This document shows positions 49,317 to 57,947 of a stretch of 64,000 nt of DNA, one piece after another. Below the pieces are notes generated by a model. It ran no database searches. It was not told where the DNA came from and worked only from the letters and a program-made list of their open reading frames with translations. Position numbers and translations under genes: made by a program. Within the stretch, counting starts at the first letter, position 1. Every line of letters starts with the position of its first letter. The stretch comes from Cellulophaga sp. BC115SP (lineage in GTDB: Bacteria; Bacteroidota; Bacteroidia; Cytophagales; Spirosomataceae): contig NZ_JAAALB010000003.1 of NCBI RefSeq assembly GCF_009905545.1, forward strand, positions 62,001-126,000, read 5' to 3'.

Positions 49317-50690
49317 ATGATAAAAAATCCTATTACTACCTCCATTTTTGATTTATTCAAAATTGGACCAGGACCATCGAGTTCACATACCATTGGACCG
49401 ATGAAAGCTTCGTACGATTTTTTAAAGGAACTTAATGCGCTTTCTCCCAACCAAATCGACGCTTCTTTACAAATCCAAATTCATTTATACGGTTCATTGA
49501 GCGCTACAGGCAAAGGACACGGCACCGACCGAGCGGTTATTGCTGGGCTTTTGGGCTGGACTCCTGAAACCTGTGATCCTGTTTTGTTTTCAGCTCTTCT
49601 CAAAGACACAACAGAGCAGTATCCCGTAAAAGTTCATGAAATAGAGATTCCTATTTCGGCTGAGAGTATTGTATTTAAAAAAGGAAAATATGACTCTCCT
49701 TACGCCAACACTATGGTACTAAAACTGCTTCGTGCTGAGCAAGTTGTACTTCAGCATGAATACTATTCTGTAGGAGGTGGGTTTATTTATCGTAAGGGTC
49801 AAAAAGTAACAACGAGTACGCTTACACCTGCGTATCCATACACCAATATGAAAGAGTTGAAAGCGCAGTTACAAAGTAATGGCTTGACACTTTCAGAATT
49901 AATGTATGCCAATGAAATAGCTTTGACGGGAGCAAGTCGTAAAGAAATAGACAAAAAAATAGATGCCATTTTGGACTTTATGCACAAAGCGGTAAAGCGT
50001 GGTTTGAAAGACAAACGAGTATTGCCTGGCACCATCAAGCTTCGTAGAAAAGCACCGTTACTTTACGAAAAGGCCAAAAAACTTGCTTTGACGAGTGATA
50101 GTTTTCTTATCTTTTTGAACGCTTATTGTTTGGCAGCATCAGAAGAAAATGCTGTTGGGAATATCGTAGTTACTGCCCCAACGTCAGGCGCATCTGGTGT
50201 TATTCCAGGTATTACGTATTTGTTGAAAAATCACTTTCATTATTCTCCCAACGAGATGCGTGAGGGAATGTTGGCGGCTGCGGCTGTTGGTTTTTTGGTA
50301 AAACATAATGCAAGTATTTCGGGTGCCGAGATGGGTTGTATGGGCGAAATTGGCTCGGCTTCGGCTATGGCAGCAGCTATGCTGACGTATTGTGCCACCA
50401 AAAGTATTCACGCTATGGAATCGGCAGCCGAAATTGCTATCGAACACCATTTAGGGATGACTTGCGACCCAATTGGAGGCTATGTCCAAATTCCATGTAT
50501 CGAGCGCAATGCCATGGGAGCTGTAAAAGCGTATAATGCGTTTTTGTTGGCAACAGCAGGGGATAGTTCTTTACAAAAAATCTCGCTCGATAGTGTGATT
50601 AAAGTAATGAAGGCAACAGGTAAAGATATGTCCAAAAAATATAAAGAAACCTCCGAAGCAGGCTTGGCATTGAGTGCCACAGAATGCTAA
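49317..50690 (+). CDS. sdaA: L-serine ammonia-lyase, iron-sulfur dependent
   Basis: Converts L-serine to pyruvate and ammonia with a [4Fe-4S] cluster; cytosolic. Single-chain type, 457 residues: beta domain at 1-160 (FDLFKIGPGPSSSHTIGPM at the start) and alpha domain from about 190 with TAPTSGASGVIPG, ISGAEMGCMGEIGSASAMAAAM (cluster Cys in GCMGE) and MTCDPIGGYVQIPCIERN (cluster Cys in TCDP and PCIE). All expected Cys are present. Monocistronic; repeats follow the stop. Confidence 0.95.
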   Translation: MIKNPITTSIFDLFKIGPGPSSSHTIGPMKASYDFLKELNALSPNQIDASLQIQIHLYGSLSATGKGHGTDRAVIAGLLGWTPETCDPVLFSALLKDTTEQYPVKVHEIEIPISAESIVFKKGKYDSPYANTMVLKLLRAEQVVLQHEYYSVGGGFIYRKGQKVTTSTLTPAYPYTNMKELKAQLQSNGLTLSELMYANEIALTGASRKEIDKKIDAILDFMHKAVKRGLKDKRVLPGTIKLRRKAPLLYEKAKKLALTSDSFLIFLNAYCLAASEENAVGNIVVTAPTSGASGVIPGITYLLKNHFHYSPNEMREGMLAAAAVGFLVKHNASISGAEMGCMGEIGSASAMAAAMLTYCATKSIHAMESAAEIAIEHHLGMTCDPIGGYVQIPCIERNAMGAVKAYNAFLLATAGDSSLQKISLDSVIKVMKATGKDMSKKYKETSEAGLALSATEC

Positions 50691-50720
50691 TGGACTTACA
50701 GGAGTCATTTAAAATAGAGT

Positions 50721-50815
50721 GATTTGTGATTGAGCGAGTGAGTGATTATTGGTAGATACGCAATGCTTCGCGTCTTTTAGCTAGTGTACAAATTTTTTAA
50801 ATAATCACTCATACA
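50721..50815. repeat. R4 repeat with a degenerate R1 half
   Basis: GATTGAGCGAGTGAGTGATTATT at the left and AATAATCACTCATACACTCAAT at the right are inverted; between them lies TAGATACGCAATGCTTCGCGTCT, a degenerate R1 end. Confidence 0.65.
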
Positions 50816-50844
50816 CTCAATTGCCATTTGGCTTTCAGCTATGA

Positions 50845-50953
50845 GCCGTAGGCTAAAAGTTGAAAAAAAAATCTCATGAAATAATTGGAGCTTTTTTGCC
50901 TAATGCCTACAGCCTAAAGCGCATTAATGCATTTTATTTTGCATTAATACTTA
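50845..50953 (-). repeat. stop-codon-associated repeat (R2 family), copy 3
   Basis: Minus strand: stop codon of the PAS kinase gene as TAAGTATTAAT, then GCGCTTTAGGCTGTAGGC, ATTAGGCAAAAAAGC, AATTATTTCATGAG and CTTTTAGCCTACGGC, closely matching copy 2. Confidence 0.75.
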
Positions 50954-52114
50954 ACTATTAAATCTTACAGTAAAACAAGTTCCTTTGCCAATTTGGCTAT
51001 GGCAGCTTACGGTTCCGCTCAGTTGTTCGGTTAATTCTTTTACAATAGAAAGCCCCAACCCCGTCGAAGACTCATTGGAGGTAGGTTTGGCACTTAATTT
51101 TTGAAAACGACCAAACAATAAATTCATTTCTTCTGGCAAAATCCCTTGCCCTTGGTCTTGCACCGAAATTTCGAAATAGCTACTTGTACACTCCAATTTT
51201 ACAGATACGGAAGAATCGGCATACGAAAACTTAATGGCATTTGAAACCAAGTTATCAATGATTTCAGTGAGATATTCTTGGTCTGTTTTTGCCATAAACA
51301 ATGGTGCTTGGCTCTCAAAATGCAAGCTTATGCCTTTGCGATTGGCAATTTCTTCAAAGCGATTAAGCGAGGTAGTCAATAGCTGAACAATATTGTGATA
51401 GTCGATTTCGGGCGTAATAGATTCTCTTTCAAGGCGATTAACACTCAACATATTCTTGATAAGCGACGCCATTCTTTCTGAAGTACTCACCAATTCATCA
51501 ATCCAACGTTTTTGACTGTCAGTTAGATTTTGAGCGGTTTTTCTAAACTTTCCCGCAATGAGCTTAATATTAGTAATGGGATTTTGTAAGTCGTGAGAGG
51601 CAATTCCGATGAAGCGATTTTTTTCTTGATTAATATGAAAAAGCTGTTCGTTGAGATGATTCAGTTCTTGATTTTTTTCCATCAACTCCTTCTCTAAAGC
51701 TTTTTTGTGAGTAATATCCACGATCACCGAATTACTAGCGATAAAGTTGCCGTCTTTGTCATAAATCGCATTGGCGTTGAGGAGCACTTGAACGTGATTT
51801 CCTGTTTTGGAAACTAACTCTAGTTCAAGGTTTCGGGTAGTACCTGTTTGCTTGAATTGGCGATAAAACTCCTCTGCACTTTCGGTTAGAAGGGTGATTT
51901 GTAAATCAAAAAAACGTTTTTTCCCGATGAGCTCTTCACGGGTATATCCGAGCATTTTGAGTTCGGTATCATTGACTTTTAAGAAGTAGCCATCGGCGTC
52001 CAATGAATGATAGGCATTGGGCGCATTGTTATAGAATTCTTCAATAAAAGAAATGTAGTCAGAGGAATGTTCAGCGGAGAATTTTTCTCCGAAAAACCCA
52101 ATTAACTCTTTCAA
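50951..52114 (-). CDS. PAS-domain sensor histidine kinase
   Basis: Cytosolic kinase of 387 residues without membrane helices. PAS domain at about 20-140 (NAPNAYHSLDADGYFLKVND, GYTREELIGK, VIVDITHKKALEKEL), coiled coil, HisKA with phosphoacceptor His in FIGIASHDLQNPITNIK, and a complete HATPase: N box LVSNAIKFSY, G1 VQDQGQGI, F box FGRFQK, G2 STGLGLSIVKEL. Its signal is unknown. No response regulator is adjacent on the same strand, but the divergent pair at 52499/53390 is next door and the two kinases could share the REC-Crp partner. Confidence 0.9.
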   Translation of the reverse strand: MKELIGFFGEKFSAEHSSDYISFIEEFYNNAPNAYHSLDADGYFLKVNDTELKMLGYTREELIGKKRFFDLQITLLTESAEEFYRQFKQTGTTRNLELELVSKTGNHVQVLLNANAIYDKDGNFIASNSVIVDITHKKALEKELMEKNQELNHLNEQLFHINQEKNRFIGIASHDLQNPITNIKLIAGKFRKTAQNLTDSQKRWIDELVSTSERMASLIKNMLSVNRLERESITPEIDYHNIVQLLTTSLNRFEEIANRKGISLHFESQAPLFMAKTDQEYLTEIIDNLVSNAIKFSYADSSVSVKLECTSSYFEISVQDQGQGILPEEMNLLFGRFQKLSAKPTSNESSTGLGLSIVKELTEQLSGTVSCHSQIGKGTCFTVRFNS

Positions 52115-52148
52115 AATACAAGCGGGATTGAATTGGATTATTTTTGAC

Positions 52149-52156
52149 CAAATTTA
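52149..52156 (-). promoter_or_regulatory. -7 promoter element of the PAS kinase gene
   Basis: Minus strand TAAATTTG, exact TAnnTTTG match, 35 bases before the start codon. Confidence 0.55.
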
Positions 52157-52163
52157 ACACAAA

Positions 52164-52198
52164 AAAGCAGTCCTGAACATCAAGACTGCTTTCTTTTT
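52164..52198. terminator. bidirectional terminator-like hairpin between divergent genes
   Basis: AAAGCAGTC / GACTGCTTT, 11-base loop, with A/T runs on both sides. Neither flanking gene reads into it, so its client transcript is unclear. Confidence 0.6.
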
Positions 52199-52268
52199 TA
52201 ACCTCTAAACCTACAAGTATGAAGTAAATCTACCACTTGATGACACAAAGTTCGTATTTCGGCACTTC

Positions 52269-52296
52269 TTAAACCTTGACCAGATTCAAGGTTTAA
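52269..52296. promoter_or_regulatory. FNR/Crp-like palindrome
   Basis: TTAAACCTTGA-CCAGAT-TCAAGGTTTAA: perfect 11-bp arms. The core TTGA-N6-TCAA is the FNR/Crp-family half-site arrangement. It lies 203 bases before the truncated kinase gene whose downstream partner is a REC-Crp regulator. Confidence 0.55.
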
Positions 52297-52498
52297 TTAT
52301 GATAGTCGTCAGTATTTATCAAGATTGAGAATCTGAATTTTGTAGAAATCTCTTTGTATATTAGTCAAATTGTGTTGTGGTATCGGGTGTTATTTTGGGA
52401 GAATTTGTGTGTTTGATAAACATCCGAGCATAGATATTAGTGCTCATAAAAGTAAACCAAAACGATTCACATATAAATTAATATCCAGTCCTAAATTC

Positions 52499-53305
52499 AT
52501 GCTTAACCCCACACTAAAAGATGCTATACTCGATGCTTTGCTCACACACTTAAATGTTTTTGTGAGTATCTATAACTATGAAACCAATGAGGTAGTTCTA
52601 GTAAATGACTCTGGTTTAGAGTTATTTAAGGTTCGAGACGAGAAAGAGTTTGCTGAGAAATACGGAGTTGAAGTGCGAGAAATGCCCATTACAAGCGAGC
52701 AAAATGCCAAACTTAGGAAAAGCCTAGACGAAAGTGGTAAATGGTCGGAAGAAGTACAATGTAAAGTGCATGATGGTACTACTTTTTGGGCTATTATCAA
52801 TATTGATGCATTTCAATGTGATTCTCAAACGTATTTAATTACCCGTATTATTAATTTGGAGAAACTTTTACAATTTGAAAAAGAAAACGGTATCAAGGGT
52901 CGTGAATATTTTAAAAATCAAATCGACCAAATGATTTCGTATCGCACTTCAGCGTTGCTCGAGACGCTTACAAAATTAGAGCATTCGCAACATGAATTAT
53001 CGGAAGCATTGCACCGCGAGCATCGACTTAATGGACTGAAATCGCAGTTTATCACTTATGCTTCTCACGAGTTTAGAACACCACTGGGGATTATATCGTC
53101 TTCGGCGAATCTTCTAAGTAAATACAACAAAATCGGGAACGTACAGAAGCAAGAAGAACATATCCAAACGATTTTGGAAAATGTAAAAACGCTCACAGCA
53201 CTTTTAGAAGAATCATTGAGTATGGGAAGATTGGATGATAACGCCATCGAACGGCCTTTAAATTTTTATCTTTCCAAAGTGATGCAACAAATGAACGATA
53301 GCTAG
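52499..53305 (+). CDS. PAS/HisKA sensor protein lacking a HATPase domain
   Basis: About 268 residues from ATG 52499; upstream codons back to 52370 (TTG) are open but have no family features. Residues 1-120 form a PAS-like sensor (LNVFVSIYNYETNEVVLVND, WAIINIDAFQC), then a coiled coil (TSALLETLTKLEHSQHELSEAL) and the HisKA dimer domain with H in FITYASHEFRTPLG. The protein ends about 55 residues later and only 84 bases separate it from the next gene, so no ATPase domain can follow. It could be phosphorylated by another kinase or act as a phosphatase or relay; a deletion remnant is the alternative. It is co-oriented with the REC-Crp gene. Confidence 0.8.
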   Translation: MLNPTLKDAILDALLTHLNVFVSIYNYETNEVVLVNDSGLELFKVRDEKEFAEKYGVEVREMPITSEQNAKLRKSLDESGKWSEEVQCKVHDGTTFWAIINIDAFQCDSQTYLITRIINLEKLLQFEKENGIKGREYFKNQIDQMISYRTSALLETLTKLEHSQHELSEALHREHRLNGLKSQFITYASHEFRTPLGIISSSANLLSKYNKIGNVQKQEEHIQTILENVKTLTALLEESLSMGRLDDNAIERPLNFYLSKVMQQMNDS

Positions 53306-53389
53306 GATAATTGATCATGAGCTGATGATGTCTTTTCGGTAAAGTGTTAATGCTTTTACCCCAATAAATACAAAACAATCACCAAGAAT

Positions 53390-54463
53390 ATGCAAAAAAT
53401 ATTGCTCATAGAAGACGATGACCAGTTGCGGAGAAATACCGCCGAAATACTCGAGTTGTCCAACTATGAGGTGTACACCGCCGAAAATGGAAAAATTGGA
53501 GTTGAAAAAGCCCTGCAATGTCAACCCGATTTAGTGATTTGTGATTTGATGATGCCTGTGTTGGACGGCTATGGTGTACTAAAGGTTTTACAAAAAAATC
53601 CTGTTTTGAATACAATTCCTGTAATTTTATTAACCGCCAAATCAGAAAGAGGGGATTTTAGAAAAGGCATGGAACTTGGCGCAGATGATTACCTGACCAA
53701 GCCTTTTGATGAAGTAGAACTGATTTCAGCAATTGAAACTCGCTTGAGTAAAGTCGAGCACCAACAGCATAGTGTCACTCCTCAAACTAATGTGGTAGAA
53801 GAAGCGCATGTGAGTGCTAATTTTAACTATGCGTACCTGACTGAAGGATTACAGCAACTCTTAGAAGATAAACGTCCACATCATTACAAAAAGAAATCGG
53901 TGATATATGCCGAAGGCGATGACGCCACCCGTTTGTATTATGTACAGTCAGGAAAAGTAAAGGTGATTTTGCAAAATAATGAAGGCAAAGAATTGGTGAC
54001 AGGTTTGTATAAAGTAGGTGATTTTGTCGGAATACAAGCACTCTTGAGCGGTAGCGCTTATGTAGAAACTGCTGTTGCATTAGAAGAAACAGAATTGCTG
54101 TATGTTCCAAAGGATTTGTTTTTACAGGCGATTCACCAAAATCGTGCTATGGCAAATGGATTGATTCAATGGATGGCGCAAGAAATTATCCAACAAGAAA
54201 AGTATCTGTTGGGATTGGCTTATAATTCTTTGAGAAAACGTGTGGCAGAGTCTTTGGTGTTTTATGCCAAACATATTCATCCTGATCAAACCGTTGACAT
54301 TATTGTTCAGCCCTCAAGAGAAGATTTGGCGTCGATAGCAGGTACGGCTACAGAGTCGCTAATCAGAACGCTTTCTGATTTTAAACAAGAAGGATTAATA
54401 GAAATAACGTCAGGAAAAGTAATTATCCTAGATTTATTGAAAATACAACACTTGAAATATTAA
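53390..54463 (+). CDS. response regulator with cyclic-nucleotide-binding and Crp-type HTH domains
   Basis: Protein of 357 residues. Receiver domain at 1-122 with acidic EDDD (8-11), phosphoacceptor Asp52 in VICDLMMPVLDG, and Lys in YLTKPFDEVE. A cNMP-binding beta-barrel follows at about 160-270 (VIYAEGDDATRLYYVQSGKVKV split at GDDATRLYYV, VGDFVGIQALL); the cAMP phosphate-binding R/E signature is not evident, so ligand binding is doubtful. The Crp HTH is at 300-350 (PSREDLASIAGTATESLIRTLSDF). No cluster-binding Cys set, so not an FNR. It likely forms a signalling pair with the preceding PAS/HisKA protein, and might bind the palindrome at 52269. Confidence 0.9.
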   Translation: MQKILLIEDDDQLRRNTAEILELSNYEVYTAENGKIGVEKALQCQPDLVICDLMMPVLDGYGVLKVLQKNPVLNTIPVILLTAKSERGDFRKGMELGADDYLTKPFDEVELISAIETRLSKVEHQQHSVTPQTNVVEEAHVSANFNYAYLTEGLQQLLEDKRPHHYKKKSVIYAEGDDATRLYYVQSGKVKVILQNNEGKELVTGLYKVGDFVGIQALLSGSAYVETAVALEETELLYVPKDLFLQAIHQNRAMANGLIQWMAQEIIQQEKYLLGLAYNSLRKRVAESLVFYAKHIHPDQTVDIIVQPSREDLASIAGTATESLIRTLSDFKQEGLIEITSGKVIILDLLKIQHLKY

Positions 54464-54521
54464 AGAAGTTTTAGACTATGAGCTGTAGGCATTAGGAAAG
54501 ATGTTTCTGTTGATAAAAAAC

Positions 54522-54612
54522 AAAAATGCGGTCGAAATTATTTTTTCGACCGCATTTTTTGATAGTATATTTCAAAATGACACCTCTTTAGACGCAAGCA
54601 TTGCGTCTCTAC
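54522..54612. repeat. R1 MITE-like element, right-half copy, with bidirectional terminator
   Basis: 16-bp perfect stem AAAAATGCGGTCGAAA / TTTCGACCGCATTTTT (54522-54559) between convergent genes, then linker and right end AGACGCAAGCATTGCGTCTC. The left end is missing or degenerate. Confidence 0.8.
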
Positions 54613-54659
54613 GACAGAGGCATTTAATAAAATCACACAATCACCATTCACTCAATATC

Positions 54660-55355
54660 CTAGTGAACATCCGAGCCACCTGTTACGCTCTTTTTCACAA
54701 CTCTGGCATTGCCCGAAATATAAACATCTGAACCACCTGTAGCAGAAATGCTGATTTCTTTTTCAGCCCAAACATACGCATCCGAACCACCTGTTGCGGA
54801 TACACTACAAAAACTTGAACGTAGTTTGTTGGCCTTTAAGTCACTACCTCCAGTTGAGCTTGCTTTCAAAACGGTTGTATTACCAATGAGCGTAACATCC
54901 GATCCTCCTGTTGTGCTACAGTCAATTTCGTCGGCGTCTATTTCTAGTTTAACATCAGAACCACCCGTTGCACGAATCGTAAGTTTAATCAATTCGAGTT
55001 TCTTTTCAGAATATACATCCGAACCGCCTGTTGCCGAAATAGAATTGAGGTCTTTCACCGTCACGTAGGCTTTTACGGGTTTATTGTTCCATTTGAACCA
55101 GCCCCATTTTGAGTTTTCGATATATATGCGGATTACGCCGCCATTATTATCTACTTTAATATCATCTTGACGATCTTCAGCGGCACTAATACTAACAGAT
55201 TCGCTAGAGCCTTGCGTGAGGTACAAATCGATTCCGCCCGAAATTTGAATACCTTTAAATGAACCCACATTACGTTTTTGTGTTACTACCTGCGCTTGAA
55301 TAACAGTAACGCACGAAATCAATACAATAGAAGCGAGGAAAAGAATCTTTTTCAT
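54660..55355 (-). CDS. DUF2807 (head GIN domain) secreted beta-solenoid protein
   Basis: Protein of 231 residues with signal peptide (ILFLASIVLISCVTVIQA, cleaved before QVVTQK). The start GSFKGIQISGGIDLYLTQG is the DUF2807 opening. The rest is a regular solenoid with seven copies of a T-G-G-S-D motif (SATGGSDVYS, RATGGSDVKL, STTGGSDVTL, SSTGGSDLKA, SATGGSDAYV, SATGGSDVYI, SVTGGSDVH) at about 15-20 residue spacing, the Asp probably lining one face. Found widely in Bacteroidota as a putative auto-transporter-like adhesin; function is unproven. Ends convergent with the REC-Crp gene. Confidence 0.87.
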   Translation of the reverse strand: MKKILFLASIVLISCVTVIQAQVVTQKRNVGSFKGIQISGGIDLYLTQGSSESVSISAAEDRQDDIKVDNNGGVIRIYIENSKWGWFKWNNKPVKAYVTVKDLNSISATGGSDVYSEKKLELIKLTIRATGGSDVKLEIDADEIDCSTTGGSDVTLIGNTTVLKASSTGGSDLKANKLRSSFCSVSATGGSDAYVWAEKEISISATGGSDVYISGNARVVKKSVTGGSDVH

Positions 55356-55450
55356 AGTAAAACCTTTATTTGATGACAGTATATTTTATGTCTATTAGAT
55401 GCAAGGCTTAAACTAAAGGTTGCATCTACAAAAGATTATTCTCTAAGAAT

Positions 55451-56650
55451 TTAAGAAGGAAAAGAAATTTTTCCCATGGTTACCGAAGGAATTCCTCTAC
55501 GAGTACCAAAATCAGACTCGCCACCCGCTACGGTTTCGTTTGCTAAAATGGCAAACAATACGGCTTCTTTCGCATCGCCATTGATACCCAGTTCATTGGT
55601 TTTGGCAAATTTGGCGGGAATAAGTTCTTGAAGCCATTCCATTAGCAAAGGATTGTGCATCCCTCCACCCGAAGTGTACACCGTAAAATCAGAAAGATTG
55701 GATAAATTGAGCGAATGCACAGCTTCGGCAATCGTCTCAGCGCTAAAGCGTGTGAGTGTTGCCAATAAATCATGACTCGGAATATGTAGCGTGTCACTGA
55801 TTTCTTGAGCACGATATACATAAGCTTTGCTAAATAATTCGGGTCCTGTAGTTTTTGGAAAAGGCTTTTTGAAAAACTCATCTTGCTTCAACGCCTCCAA
55901 TAAGGCTTGATTGACAATCCCTTGTTTTGCCAAAAGGGCATCTTTGTCGTAAGCCATATCAGGATAGAAGGTTCTGGTAAAAGCATCGAGCAAGGTATTG
56001 CCTGTGCCTGTATCGGTCACAAAAACCTCTTCAGGGTTCATATTGGCAGGTAAATAGGTGAAATTGGCAATGCCACCCATATTGAGCATAATACGATTTT
56101 CGCCTTTTTTACCAAAAATAAAATAGTCTCCATATACTGCTAATGGTGCGCCTTCGCCACCTGCGGCTACGTGCTTTTGTCTAAAGTCAGCAATCGTAAT
56201 AATGCCAGTATTGACTGCTATATGGTCGCCATCTCCAATTTGAAGCGTTGCATTGGGGAATTTTTCGATACCATGCAAAATTTTTGGTGCGTGCATCACC
56301 GTTTGTCCATGTGAGGCAATAAGGTCTACGTCTTTGGGCGAAATGTTCCATTTTTGAAGGCATTCCAAAATCATATTGGCATGCAATACCCCAATCCATT
56401 CGTTAAGCATAGCCAAATGAGGAAAGTTGATGGTTTCTTTGGCAAAAACTTGTCGAATTTCTTCTTTAATATCTTCGGTGTAAGGAATGGTGTCAAAATC
56501 TAACAATTTGACTTCTGTACTTTCGCCCGCACCCGAAATCTCGCAAAGAGCCACATCGAGTCCATCCATCGACGTTCCCGACATCAAACCAATAATTTTA
56601 CGAGAAGGTTTTTGGGCAATTTGATAAAGAGATTGAAGGTTTTTGTTCAT
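55451..56650 (-). CDS. anmK: anhydro-N-acetylmuramic acid kinase
   Basis: Phosphorylates and opens 1,6-anhydro-MurNAc in peptidoglycan recycling, giving MurNAc-6-phosphate. 399 residues, slightly longer than the E. coli enzyme. ATP-binding and substrate segments: KIIGLMSGTSMDGLDVA at the start (motif GLMSGTSMDG), ASHGQTVMHAP, MLNMGGIANFTYLP, VTDTGTGNTLLDAF with the catalytic Asp, and YTSGGGMHNPLLM. A -7 promoter element (TAAATTTG on the minus strand) lies about 30 bases upstream. MurQ-type etherase is not in the window. Confidence 0.94.
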   Translation of the reverse strand: MNKNLQSLYQIAQKPSRKIIGLMSGTSMDGLDVALCEISGAGESTEVKLLDFDTIPYTEDIKEEIRQVFAKETINFPHLAMLNEWIGVLHANMILECLQKWNISPKDVDLIASHGQTVMHAPKILHGIEKFPNATLQIGDGDHIAVNTGIITIADFRQKHVAAGGEGAPLAVYGDYFIFGKKGENRIMLNMGGIANFTYLPANMNPEEVFVTDTGTGNTLLDAFTRTFYPDMAYDKDALLAKQGIVNQALLEALKQDEFFKKPFPKTTGPELFSKAYVYRAQEISDTLHIPSHDLLATLTRFSAETIAEAVHSLNLSNLSDFTVYTSGGGMHNPLLMEWLQELIPAKFAKTNELGINGDAKEAVLFAILANETVAGGESDFGTRRGIPSVTMGKISFPS

Positions 56651-56675
56651 GAGGTCGATTTTTGTTGATGATTTT

Positions 56676-56683
56676 CAAATTTA
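56676..56683 (-). promoter_or_regulatory. -7 promoter element of anmK
   Basis: Minus strand TAAATTTG, exact TAnnTTTG match, 26 bases before the start codon. Confidence 0.55.
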
Positions 56684-56752
56684 CGAAGTTGGAATGTATT
56701 TAGTGTATCAACGTGAGGTTTTGTTTTTTACCTAAAAACTGTTTTAAATAAT

Positions 56753-56785
56753 AAATCCTTTATCTGTGTAACAAATAAAGGATTT
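56753..56785 (-). terminator. stem-loop after the DUF1080 gene
   Basis: AAATCCTTTAT / ATAAAGGATTT, perfect 11 bp, 11-base loop, weak T-rich tail on the minus strand. Confidence 0.6.
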
Positions 56786-56819
56786 ACCAAAAATGCTATC
56801 AAGAATACTATTCAAGTAA

Positions 56820-57770
56820 TTACTTCGCTGCTGCAATGGTGATGTTTCTAAACTCAATTGGGCCGTGATCACCTTGGAACATAATTGGTCCTGCTTCTGC
56901 CTCATTGCTATCAATAGCGCCACCTGTAATGCCTGGTATCTCAGCTTTATAGATGGTTGTTTTGCCATTTAGCATTACTGTCACAACTCTTCCAACTAAG
57001 GTAATATCATAACTTTGCCATTCTCCTGCTTTTTTAGCAGGCATTTCTAAAGGCTTCACAAAACCATAAATTCCTCCCAGTTCAATAGCAGATGGTTCAA
57101 TGCCGAAGCCGTCTGTAATCTGTACTTCATAACGTCCACGTAGATATACACCGCTATTGCTACCCTCTGGCACACGGAATTCAACGTGTAATTTGAAATC
57201 GCCAAAGGTTTTTGTCGTTCTGATATTGGCACCTGATTTTGGACTTTTCAAAACACCATTCTCAACAATCCATTGATTTTCGCCTGCGGCAGGACGGTCT
57301 TCTCTTCCAATAATTTCCCATCCTTCTAAGTTTTTACCATTGAAAATAGGCATTGGTTTTGCGAAAATAGGTTCATTAGACTTGATCAATTTTGGAGCTT
57401 TTACACCCACCCAATTCACCACTTCGCCATTAGGCTGATTCATCGTTCCTTCTAATTTTCCATCTTTCAATTCAGCCTCTACCACAAGGTCTTTATCTTC
57501 TCTGTCCCACTGTGGCGGTATAGAAAATGACATTTTATTATCCTTAAAATAGACTCTAGAGATGGGTCTGGCACTACCACCACTACCCACAAAACGCCCA
57601 TTGAGGTATTTTACCCCAGAATGGTTAATTTCTAACCAAGACGGGAATTTTTTATTTCCTTTCGTAATGGTAATATCCCAACGCCCTTCTATACTCTGAG
57701 CTGTAATAGCCAATGTTGAGCATAAAATACACAGAATTATCAAATGTAATTTTGTAATGAGTTTTTGCAT
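56820..57770 (-). CDS. DUF1080 (3-keto-disaccharide hydrolase-like) secreted protein
   Basis: Protein of 316 residues with a signal peptide (KLHLIILCILCSTLAITA, cleaved before QSIEGRW). Residues 24-125 form a small beta domain (GRWDITITKGNKKFPSWLEI, beginning GRWDITI); from about 145 the concanavalin-like DUF1080 domain: PIFNGKNLEGWEIIG, FGDFKLHVEFRVPEGSNSGVYLRGRYE (core SNSGVYLRGRYE) and GPIMFQGDHGPIEFRNI near the end. Members cleave 3-keto-glycosides in some Bacteroidota or bind glycans; substrate here is unknown. Monocistronic. Confidence 0.87.
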   Translation of the reverse strand: MQKLITKLHLIILCILCSTLAITAQSIEGRWDITITKGNKKFPSWLEINHSGVKYLNGRFVGSGGSARPISRVYFKDNKMSFSIPPQWDREDKDLVVEAELKDGKLEGTMNQPNGEVVNWVGVKAPKLIKSNEPIFAKPMPIFNGKNLEGWEIIGREDRPAAGENQWIVENGVLKSPKSGANIRTTKTFGDFKLHVEFRVPEGSNSGVYLRGRYEVQITDGFGIEPSAIELGGIYGFVKPLEMPAKKAGEWQSYDITLVGRVVTVMLNGKTTIYKAEIPGITGGAIDSNEAEAGPIMFQGDHGPIEFRNITIAAAK

Positions 57771-57947
57771 GATAGTATTGTTTTTGGTTAAATGGTTTTC
57801 ACAACGAAGCTAAAATTAATTAAAATTTTGTAAGATAAACCATTGAATAAAAATGGAAGGCATATAGATAATGATAGGAGTCATTATCTATTGGGTGAAT
57901 TGGTGATTGAGCCAATGAGTGATTATGGTAAAATTTGTATGCTAGCA

